Source: Corallochytrium limacisporum (taxonomy: Eukaryota; Opisthokonta). From it: a stretch of 64,000 nt of DNA. The position numbers and the translations under genes were made by a program. The notes below the pieces were generated by a model. That model did not search any database, had not been told where the DNA came from, and saw only the letters and a list, made by a program, of their open reading frames with translations. The stretch spans positions 545,739-609,738 of the forward strand of contig PDIP01000003.1 of assembly GCA_002811645.1 (NCBI GenBank). The letters run 5' to 3'. Below are positions 31,201-38,495 of this stretch, one piece after another (the stretch's first letter is position 1; the number at the start of each line of letters is the position of its first letter).

Positions 31201-31802
31201 GAGTGAAGGCTCTCATTCTGATCAAACGACTGAAGATAATGTGCGTTCGATTTGGAAATCTTTTTGACGAAGGCTCGAGACCTGCTTTCCCTTCGGCACT
31301 GTGCATCGAGCATGGCGTGCTCTCCGTCACCGTACAACCCAATGCCAACAGTCATCTGTTCATCAAGGCCTGCCTCTTAGCAGGCGCCGATTTTGACGAA
31401 ATTGAGTGGTTTATTCGCATGTATGATATTGCGCGTGAGAATTTGATGGGCCCGGCCCTGGTGGCGTTACTGGTTCGCGACCCAGAGACACCAGTTCAGA
31501 AGCTTGTAACCCGCAGTGAGCAGCTCTGCGGGGGCAGCAAGCTCCTCGAGGCAAAGGGCCACGTCGCCAATGTACATAATCTCTTCGTCCGTTTGAAAGG
31601 TGGTTCTGGGGACGACTCGGTGCTCCCTCAGCCTGTGGCTGCCCTTAACGATGAGCCTCTCCCCACATACAATGAATATCTCCGGGCGATTTCCGTCTCA
31701 TCGACGACTCCCGGTACTGAGGATGGCAGCCAATCCATCCCCAAGGCTGTGTTCGAACGTCTAGTCGAGGCGTACGGTCTGCTGCAGGTTAGTGAGTACT
31801 AA
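28287..31802 (+). CDS. RAB3GAP2: Rab3 GTPase-activating protein non-catalytic subunit (RAB3GAP2-like)
   Basis: A 1171-residue protein. The N-terminal half is beta-rich and WD40-like. It includes the family hallmark FKGYRNAKTGWIE near residues 340-355 and SVSPSSKYACVTDNHGRLLLVDLE just before it. The C-terminal half is helical. RAB3GAP2 partners with RAB3GAP1. In animals the complex acts on Rab3 and as an exchange factor for Rab18, and it has roles in ER structure, lipid droplets and autophagy. The catalytic partner is not in this window. An inserted, less conserved region near residues 245-295 (GGTGGIQAQEEEKKE) is probably a disordered loop. It starts at ATG 28287 (context TCATAATGAAA). The call rests on the KGYR motif, length and fold pattern. 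Confidence 0.8.
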   Translation: MKLALQPLVQYGPAFKGPPKKYAVQPADGLTLLCYDDEVLLLQGDNNLLYRTGVYMPVTACTIFKVILPGGRRPGSMHANLAVFTISSGQIRFLVHGKGFGGEVGVQDAHPMSEPIQSLTLTSTLKNEGVGDLVATYADGSLVVWPASQLTSFVQVLVVAKGQEVNPAQMDCRKLKGFVQDSTSDVADSAILGTELRSPLEILINNDAKKARIAMSSTENSSRLGYHVFSAGNKPLFSLTAFDERRSSNVLGNLAKGVTGALSGALTSFWGGTGGIQAQEEEKKEIATQEGKLESGIDEPKREAVFVSVSPSSKYACVTDNHGRLLLVDLEHSIIVRIFKGYRNAKTGWIEVEDDQGNENSFSRLLVVHDVNQNSLDLWAAPFGDRVERIFLKAGSELFYAPQQATIAVETMLGAEGSEALRQLQNVDALHRSFPGCRGIVTIVSDGGQVGIVRASFQAVQAGFSSTSGVDRIRINKIAAMCASKKDSFDVDKICELISELSSPTSLIRCNNICNKPWVSHADLLKIHQKAIETSHSMPLTDVAAARTVLQCRASLIEWYQMLIEASECTTEVPLETLTEPEDTQQIPPATLVAVAVQFGDGERLSVKLPTVIEFLNVFDIFADNESTYPIRVLGDMKVLGCHLLHCMDPELFMAAVKTGIQPVDVAQILLVGCLALTGPKDYLEMRFHWAYSMMTKLMPEVSSQEDDGAFKSLLRATNEGLADGNPAIGHALLVLLQGQVAKPMANMLSGLCISTRLATALYAVTRDTAIAAPLSRVEVHEKLVSYFIGRIDELTVLKDNSDAASTSWAFEIVSSFVDWEAFYAILIKETVDVAEDGKIKTLLAVLEDLMGDKIPGLRTGKYVMVSGCGIFRKCIRPLLSSYADLVHKISKPLGATLLKTRFDASPEDIDRFLALTEQFLVRLLNHKRRAQGDVPDPANFYSDVLAIVQSRDCQCDQDVMHLGILKGIQTRVKALILIKRLKIMCVRFGNLFDEGSRPAFPSALCIEHGVLSVTVQPNANSHLFIKACLLAGADFDEIEWFIRMYDIARENLMGPALVALLVRDPETPVQKLVTRSEQLCGGSKLLEAKGHVANVHNLFVRLKGGSGDDSVLPQPVAALNDEPLPTYNEYLRAISVSSTTPGTEDGSQSIPKAVFERLVEAYGLLQVSEY

Positions 31803-32473
31803 TAGATAGCGATGCAATGAAAGACATGGTCATTCACAAAGATTGTGAGTTGCCGTATAGTGCCTGTAAATCCGCGCCTCTCTCTCTCTCTCTCCCTCCC
31901 CCCTTGTGACGGCCCCGTGAGTTTCCACGTTTTCTTACAAACTGAAACTCCCCCGACCTTTCGCGCCATCACTTGCTCACCTTTGCGTCTAGGTCGTTTG
32001 TTCCGGGGCAAACCAAAAAAAACACATCCGAGATCAATACAGGAAAAAGAAGGACAAACGCGCCTGGTTGGCGCACAAGCAGCCGGCCCTGCTCTTAGGG
32101 ACAACTTACACCTCGAGACTTTTGGAACCTCTTCGTTTGGCCACAGCGTCCCTATGTTCAGTATAGTGCAAGGCACTGGGTTTCCAGCACACTGGAACTT
32201 CCGCCTCCGCCCTTCTCGGGCGGGGCATGTGTAGGATGGCACTCGGGTTTGTGGGTGTTGCACAGGTCTTGTGCGGTCTCATCCAGTTTCAAGTCCAACT
32301 GTCTGGTCCCACCCATATCCTCCGTTAATTGCTTGTGGAGTTTTGAAGTTGCTGTAGTGGTATTTGATTTGCACGGAGGACAGGCTGTGACCCTTTGTGA
32401 TACTGAGGAGGCGTACGATAAGACTTGAGGACGTCGGCCATAGTGAACTGCCATGTGAGGCTCAATTGAGATC
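31803..32473. other. Intergenic region between RAB3GAP2 and the ATAD2-like gene
   Basis: 671 bp, 3' flank of RAB3GAP2 and 5' flank of the ATAD2/Yta7 gene. A CT tract lies at about 31878-31894, followed by C-rich sequence. No gene is supported. Confidence 0.55.
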
Positions 32474-35400
32474 ATGAGCCCAGTAGCACTGCCTATCGAG
32501 GACGACATGATGGACGGTCCAGAGCGCCGACACTCGCGCCGCTTGACAATAAAGGAGCATTCTAAGGAAGAATTGGGCGGCGAAGATCAGGACGAGCAGT
32601 CAGTCGCTGAAAACGGAATGGAGCACGACAGTGACGAGCCGGGTGAGCAGGTCCGTCGCAGCGGTAGAAATAAGCGCTTGCGATATGAGACTCTGAATAT
32701 CGATCGCATAGAGAAGAAGTTCCGACACGCAGAAATTGAGGAAGAGGAAATAGCAGGAAGACGCGGACGTAGAGGAAGAGGCCGGTATGCCAGCAAGCAG
32801 CAGTATTCAAGCGATGAGGAGGAAGAGGAAGAGGAGGAAGAGGAGAGTGAACCGGAGACAGAGTATGAAGAGGTCGTCTTGGAACCCACGCGACCTGGCC
32901 TAAGACCCCGTCGCATTTTAGTGCGCAAGGACCCTGAGGGTGACGAAGACCACGACGACGAGGGTCATGAGAACGAAGACGGGGAGAAAAACTATAATCT
33001 CAGAAGGAGACGCGCCCAGGTGGAACGTTACGCCCCGGAACCCAGGCAGGAAGACCACTTTGAGCCAAGGAGTCGCGGACGAGGTCGTCCTCGGACCCGT
33101 CGAGAGTCGGACCGAAGTGTGCACGTCCCCAGGCGTGGTCGCCCTGGAGCTTCCTCGCGATACTATAACGAACGTCGTGGCCGATCCCGGGACGACCGCA
33201 GAAGCAGACGCCGGGACCATGATAGTGACGCGAGCGATGATGACGATGTCTGGTTCGAAAAGAAGCAGGCACGGTCAATTTTGAAGCGCCTTAAGGAGTT
33301 TGCGCCGGTCAATTTCAATAAATTGCTGCAAGATGACCACGGAGGGCACCGCCTGGACCTCGTGAAGGAGCGCATGAACAATCCGAGCAATGCTCAGCCT
33401 ATGGATATTGACAAGAATGTAACATTCAAGGACATTGGTGGCCTGGACAATGTGATTCAGGCATTGAAGGAAACTGCCATTCTGCCGTTACTGTACGATG
33501 ATTTCTTTCAGGCATTCAATGTCAAGCCACCAAGAGGACTTCTCCTGGCAGGTCCCCCTGGTACCGGCAAGACTCTGGCTGCCCGAGCCCTGGCCAACGA
33601 ATGCAATATCAACGGGAAGAGCGTAGCATTTTTTCTACGGAAAGGAGCTGATGTCTTAAGCAAGTGGGTGGGAGAGAGTGAGCGACAATTGCGACTGCTC
33701 TTTGAACAGGCCTATGCCATGAGGCCCTCTATCATCTTCTTCGATGAGATCGATGGCCTGGCCCCTGCTCGGTCGGGTCGCACCGATCAGATGCACAATA
33801 GTGTTGTCAGCACTCTGCTGGCCCTCATGGATGGTATGGATGATCGTGGGCAGGTTATCATAATCGGGGCGACCAATCGTGTCGAGTCGTTGGACCCTGC
33901 CCTCCGTCGCCCTGGTCGTTTTGACCGCGAGATTAAGTTCCAACTTCCGAGCTTGCGGCAGAGGGAAGCGATCATTCGCATACACACCAAGACGTGGAAC
34001 CCTCCTCTCAGCGATAGTCTCGTGCGGGCTATGGCACTGCGTACACACCAATACTCGGGAGCAGATATCAAGGCCTTGGTCAGTGATATAGCCCTTCGTG
34101 CCCTGAGGCGCTCCTTCCCTCAGATCTATGACTCTACCAAACGCCTCAAGATCAACCTCAGGACTGTACGCCCCACTCTGGAGGACTTCACACTGGCCTT
34201 GCATAGCTACACTCCAAACTATCATCGAGTGCACACAAACGTACCGAAGCTACCGTCCCCGCGCATGCGATGCCTGTTCTCAGATGGTCTAAAGGCAACT
34301 CTTGAGTATGTAGAGGAAATCCGGAATCTGCACAGTCTTGGGAACGCCCTCGCCACTTCTGCCGGTGATAGGCCTGAGTTCATGGGTGTTCTTGGAGAGG
34401 CGATGGACAGTGGTGCTCAGGCTATTGATGCACAGCATTCATCCTATGGAGCTGCGAATCGTAAGGCGTTGAGTGTACAGGATCTGGACGGAGTCTTCGA
34501 TAGTGCTCGGTCAGCGCAGAATCTTAGGATGCCAAGAATTATATATCTGGTGAACGAATATGCTTCATCTAGTCACTGCGCTGATGTGACTGGGATGAAT
34601 ACGGTACTTGCCCCAATAATCATGAACGAATTCACAGATCATCGGATTGTGACCATTGATGCACATACACTGTATGCAGATCCACACATTACGACCGCCG
34701 AAGAGGCAATTGTCTCCGTTTTCCGAGGTGTCACAGACGACTGTGTGGTGTTCTTGCCATCCCTGGAGCAAATGTGGTCCATTCTGAGTGAAACAGCGCA
34801 GGTTCTCTTCGAGGAAGGTCTGCGTGCGCTGTCAAAATTGAAGAATTCAGTGGTTGTGGTGACCTTCACAAGCCACGAACATGCTGGGTCCACGTTGACG
34901 AGCAGTCGTTTCTACCATGGATACCTCCGTCCAGCGCATAGGATGATTGTCGAATCCCCGAACCGCGAAAAGCGCGTAGAGTACGCACTCGAATTGCTGG
35001 AGATCGTACAGGACCTCCCGTCTCGAATTGAAGAAGAGAAGGAACGGGCCAAGGCTCGGGAGAGCATCATTCTGGAAGAGGAAATCACTAAGGCCCAGCT
35101 CTTGCTGAATAAGGAGGACCGAGAAACGTTTGCCAAACGTGAAGAGCAAGTGCGCCGTGAATTGCGCATCTTCTTACGTGACATCGTTCACCAACTGATG
35201 AATAAGAAGCGCTTCCGCCTGTTCATGAAGCCTCTGGTCATGAGCCAGATCCTGGCCAAGACACCCAACCCCACCACCGCTGTCCCCACCACGACTGCAA
35301 TGGACGATGTTGGTGCCACTGGTGGCTCCGCCCTTGAGCGGACTTCATCCATGGTCGATAACAACGATTCGAAGAGCCCAACGGCGGGCAATACAACCCT

Positions 35401-36367
35401 GGGTCAGCGGGAATCCCCTTTGGGGCAGCAGAATAGCCGTCCACAGTCCGCTGGTAGTGGATTGCAGCTCCGGAACAGCCCCAGCCAAGCGGCCTCGGAG
35501 GCTCTTGATCTGCCTTTCGACTGCCTCCCCGAACTCGAGGCCACCATTTCTGAGGACGTTTACACCGACCCGGACCATTTCATCGCCGATATGGACCAAT
35601 TTGTGGCCGCCTTCAAGAACGAAACTATTGACTTAACTGTACGGAACCGGGCGCAGGATATGGCTGACATTGCCCTTGCGCTTTGCGGACAGATGGCTGA
35701 TACCTTCAAGACTGAATTAGAACACGTCAAAGAAATCCGCCGTTTGGACGACGAGGCGCGAGGCATTGTGCCGCAGAAGCGCTACCAGAGCCGTCGCTTA
35801 ATGGGACAGAAGCCTGAGTTTAAGGTCATGGACCAGGGCACGAATATAACAGGAGCAGATGCGGAACCGAAGAAGGTCGATGATCAGTCGCCATCATCCA
35901 AGAAGGCTAGCGATGCAACAATCAATACCACTCCCCCTCGCAATACAAATGCAATGGCCACAACTGAACAGCAGTCGGTGCCATCCGCGTCCGTGGCCGT
36001 GGATTCCAACTGTGACTCTGCTGAAACAGAGGTAAAGAGAGTGACCATTGCGGAAGTGGAGCCCACAGCTGAGCCTTACACAGCGGCAACGCCGCAGCCC
36101 GCATCTTCCACTGCTGCAATCGCTGCGGCTGAACAGTCTGTTGCAGTTGAGGTCCAGGAGGAAGACTTTTCCCTTGAATACGTCAAGAATTGGTTGCTAG
36201 CCAAGATCGAACATGTCCCTGTCCACCAATTGGTGATGATGGAGACAGTCGTGCAGAGCAGTATTGTACGGAGTGCAGATCGGAGCAGTGCGACTCCTCA
36301 CCGTGAATTGGTCTTCAACCTCACCATGATGCTAGATGAAAGCCAGACAGGTGTCGGAATGGTTTGA
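32474..36367 (+). CDS. YTA7: ATAD2/Yta7-type AAA ATPase with a divergent bromodomain
   Basis: A 1297-residue chromatin ATPase. An acidic, Arg-rich N-terminus includes a Glu-rich run near residues 113-125 and RGRG-type patches. AAA1 is complete: Walker A GPPGTGKT at about 360-367, Walker B IIFFDEIDG at about 420, an arginine-finger region (RRPGRFDRE). AAA2 is degenerate, with no clear Walker motifs. The bromodomain starts with LRIFLRDIVHQLMNKKRFR (about 896-914) and resumes at about 1020 (ELEATISEDVY, then AFKNETIDL). Between these is a Ser/Thr/Gln/Pro-rich insert of about 100 residues where the short ZA loop should be. Yta7/ATAD2 proteins remodel or evict histones. Loss of the canonical ZA loop questions acetyl-lysine binding. 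It starts at ATG 32474. Confidence 0.92.
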   Translation: MSPVALPIEDDMMDGPERRHSRRLTIKEHSKEELGGEDQDEQSVAENGMEHDSDEPGEQVRRSGRNKRLRYETLNIDRIEKKFRHAEIEEEEIAGRRGRRGRGRYASKQQYSSDEEEEEEEEEESEPETEYEEVVLEPTRPGLRPRRILVRKDPEGDEDHDDEGHENEDGEKNYNLRRRRAQVERYAPEPRQEDHFEPRSRGRGRPRTRRESDRSVHVPRRGRPGASSRYYNERRGRSRDDRRSRRRDHDSDASDDDDVWFEKKQARSILKRLKEFAPVNFNKLLQDDHGGHRLDLVKERMNNPSNAQPMDIDKNVTFKDIGGLDNVIQALKETAILPLLYDDFFQAFNVKPPRGLLLAGPPGTGKTLAARALANECNINGKSVAFFLRKGADVLSKWVGESERQLRLLFEQAYAMRPSIIFFDEIDGLAPARSGRTDQMHNSVVSTLLALMDGMDDRGQVIIIGATNRVESLDPALRRPGRFDREIKFQLPSLRQREAIIRIHTKTWNPPLSDSLVRAMALRTHQYSGADIKALVSDIALRALRRSFPQIYDSTKRLKINLRTVRPTLEDFTLALHSYTPNYHRVHTNVPKLPSPRMRCLFSDGLKATLEYVEEIRNLHSLGNALATSAGDRPEFMGVLGEAMDSGAQAIDAQHSSYGAANRKALSVQDLDGVFDSARSAQNLRMPRIIYLVNEYASSSHCADVTGMNTVLAPIIMNEFTDHRIVTIDAHTLYADPHITTAEEAIVSVFRGVTDDCVVFLPSLEQMWSILSETAQVLFEEGLRALSKLKNSVVVVTFTSHEHAGSTLTSSRFYHGYLRPAHRMIVESPNREKRVEYALELLEIVQDLPSRIEEEKERAKARESIILEEEITKAQLLLNKEDRETFAKREEQVRRELRIFLRDIVHQLMNKKRFRLFMKPLVMSQILAKTPNPTTAVPTTTAMDDVGATGGSALERTSSMVDNNDSKSPTAGNTTLGQRESPLGQQNSRPQSAGSGLQLRNSPSQAASEALDLPFDCLPELEATISEDVYTDPDHFIADMDQFVAAFKNETIDLTVRNRAQDMADIALALCGQMADTFKTELEHVKEIRRLDDEARGIVPQKRYQSRRLMGQKPEFKVMDQGTNITGADAEPKKVDDQSPSSKKASDATINTTPPRNTNAMATTEQQSVPSASVAVDSNCDSAETEVKRVTIAEVEPTAEPYTAATPQPASSTAAIAAAEQSVAVEVQEEDFSLEYVKNWLLAKIEHVPVHQLVMMETVVQSSIVRSADRSSATPHRELVFNLTMMLDESQTGVGMV

Positions 36368-36470
36368 GGATGCACTTTTTAATTCTTTAATTTGTTTGTT
36401 TCTAATAGACATGCGAGAAAGTAACCATGAATAGAGAGAATTTGAAGATACATATATCGCTTTGGTGGCG

Positions 36471-36908
36471 TTAGATCTTGACCGTTTTTTCCTTTCGAAT
36501 GTTCACCAGTTCTTGCTTGATGTGTTCAGGAATATTCAGAATTGCCCTGTATTCATCTGCATGGTGGTACTGAATACCTGATTTGGGTTCTGTGTATTTC
36601 GCTGGTAATCCACATAGATCACAGTACTTGCGAATTGGGCGCACTGATGGTGGAGCCGCGATAGTAAGGTACGTGACCGAGTTTCCCAGTGTCGGATGCT
36701 CTTGCAGTGCGCTGATCATGTGTTTGAGATATTTCGGCCTTTTCCGTCCTTTAACCCCGATATTTCCGGTCCGATCTATGCGCTTAAACTTCACTTGAAA
36801 GTAGTGAAATACAATTGAGTTCTCCGGATCCTCAGAAAGGGCCTTTGCTTGCTTGGTCTCCGCAGCTGGCCGCCGGCCACCTTTCTTTTTGGGTCTTCCC
36901 GGTGGCAT
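36471..36908 (-). CDS. IES6: INO80 complex subunit Ies6/INO80C (YL1-C domain)
   Basis: A 145-residue basic protein. The N-terminus (MPPGRPKKKGGRRP) resembles an AT-hook and may bind DNA. The C-terminal half is a YL1-C domain: RKYCDLCGLPAKYTEPKSG followed by QYHHADEYRAI, the hallmark of Ies6/INO80C. Ies6 forms a module with Arp5 in the INO80 nucleosome remodeller. The segment FKRIDRTGNIGVKGRKRPKYLK is also typical. The frame extends upstream to a TTG. The first ATG is at 36908. Its stop is 103 bp from the stop of the facing ATAD2/Yta7 gene, so two chromatin genes converge here. Confidence 0.9.
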   Translation of the reverse strand: MPPGRPKKKGGRRPAAETKQAKALSEDPENSIVFHYFQVKFKRIDRTGNIGVKGRKRPKYLKHMISALQEHPTLGNSVTYLTIAAPPSVRPIRKYCDLCGLPAKYTEPKSGIQYHHADEYRAILNIPEHIKQELVNIRKEKTVKI

Positions 36909-37527
36909 TGTGTCATTCAAATGGTTTCATAGGCGCTCACAAATTTTATCACTGTCTCGTCATGGTGTTCATTTGGTTCCGAATACCTGTAGGAAGGGGT
37001 ATTGCTGCAGGGTCGCAGCTGTATGTGCGAAGTGCTGCTCTCTGTTGACGTTTCCTCCCCGGGCTTGATCCCCACCGGCCAAGACACCGTCTGTGAAATA
37101 TTGATCAAGTGAACAAGTCGCACTGTGCATCCCGGAGGTCGCACTGCCAAAATTCCGACAAAAAGCGCAATGAGAATGGTAAATGTGGAAGAAAGGGGAG
37201 GTGCGTGAAATCACCACTTTAATTCTCAAGTGATTCAGTATTGAAGCGGTGTGCCACTTCACCTGCGGCCTACGGGTCGACAACCGCCGCGTTCGGACGG
37301 GCGGGTCCATCACCGCCAGTAACCGGGAACCCAAATTAGGTGGAGTCCGAATAAGACTCAGTTTGCCAGCGAAACCTGAAGCCAAGAATTCCAATCGGAA
37401 GTAATCAACGCTGAAGAAACGAACCATGACCCACTCTACTACTTCATGGCCAAATGGTTCGCCCATGTTACAGGATTCGGACCCAGTTCCTTGCAGACTT
37501 CCTTGCCTCCGAAAGCGATGACTGCAA
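36909..37527. other. Shared 5' region of IES6 and the NEK-like kinase gene
   Basis: 619 bp between divergent start codons. No gene or repeat is supported. A minus-strand frame of 194 codons (36969-37553) covers most of it but lacks protein features and runs into the kinase gene. Confidence 0.5.
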
Positions 37528-38463
37528 ATGATGTGCCGCCTCTCTTTGACCAAGGCGCAATACGAAGGCCGATTCGAGACGATCAGGCGCTTAGGTCGTG
37601 GTGCCTTTGGCCAGGCTTTCCTTGTGCACGATCATCACCATATTGCAGACAATAAGGATTCGAGAGATGCTGGGATGAACAATATTCCGGATCCGCCCTC
37701 TTGTCAGAAAGAGTTTGTGATGAAAGTTATCAGACGGGAGATCAGCAGCGATTCAGTCGGCAGCTCCACTTCAAATACCTATCAAGAGGCGGGACTATTG
37801 AAGCAGTTGAACCATGAGCACATCATTCGGTACGTGGACTGCTTCATTTACAACGCAGAAATCCATCTGATCACCGAGTATTGTAATGGAGGGGATCTTG
37901 ACAACATGATCAAAACCCAGGGTGGGCTGGATCCAGACCTGTGCATTAAGTGGTTCCCTCAGATCGCGTCGGCCGTGGGCTACCTCCATGATCAGAAGAT
38001 CCTACATCGCGATCTAAAGGCGTCAAACATCTTCCTGCACTATGCGACCGGCCCTTCCGACCAACTGCAGCGCCCTACCCTGAAGGTCGGCGATTTTGGC
38101 CTCAGTCGGATTCTTGGCGACTCGGTCACAGCGGCTACGACCATGGCCGGTACACCGCAGTACATGGCGCCTGAGGTCTTCGTACAGGAACCCTATCGCG
38201 AGGAATGTGATGTCTGGAGCCTTGGCTGTCTTCTTTTTGAGATGCTGGAAGGTCGGCGAGCCTTTACGGGCGACAACATCATGCAAGTGATGCTGAAGAT
38301 AGTGGGGGAGGATTTTGAGAACATTGACGAAGATCCGGCTCCTGCTGCTGTGTTCTTTGAGAAGACACCCTCGTCCCTTCAACAAGTTGTAAATCTCTGC
38401 TTAGATCGTAATCGCAAGACGCGGGCGAAATTACGTGCACTATTGGAAAACTTCAAACAATAA
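37528..38463 (+). CDS. NEK-like Ser/Thr protein kinase
   Basis: A 311-residue protein made almost entirely of a kinase domain. Glycine loop LGRGAFGQAF (residues 22-31), ATP-binding Lys in FVMKVI, catalytic loop HRDLKASN, DFGLS, and MAPE all intact, so it should be active. An insert of about 27 residues (HDHHHIADN...CQKEF) separates strands 2 and 3. The LITEYCNGGDLDNMI hinge and the RDLKASNIFL catalytic loop point to the NEK group, whose members control mitosis, centrosomes and cilia. The C-terminal regulatory tail of typical NEKs is absent. The start is ATG 37528. A +1-frame ATG at 37518 does not lead into the kinase. Its stop lies 32 bp from the facing NOP14 stop. Confidence 0.75.
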   Translation: MMCRLSLTKAQYEGRFETIRRLGRGAFGQAFLVHDHHHIADNKDSRDAGMNNIPDPPSCQKEFVMKVIRREISSDSVGSSTSNTYQEAGLLKQLNHEHIIRYVDCFIYNAEIHLITEYCNGGDLDNMIKTQGGLDPDLCIKWFPQIASAVGYLHDQKILHRDLKASNIFLHYATGPSDQLQRPTLKVGDFGLSRILGDSVTAATTMAGTPQYMAPEVFVQEPYREECDVWSLGCLLFEMLEGRRAFTGDNIMQVMLKIVGEDFENIDEDPAPAAVFFEKTPSSLQQVVNLCLDRNRKTRAKLRALLENFKQ

Positions 38464-38495
38464 ACATCACATCTGAAAATGTGTATTCTTCTTCT

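Noticed and set aside
31845-32234. Plus-strand frame of 129 codons before the ATAD2/Yta7 gene
   Set aside because: Starts with TTG and contains a Ser-Leu repeat that is only the translation of a CT tract.
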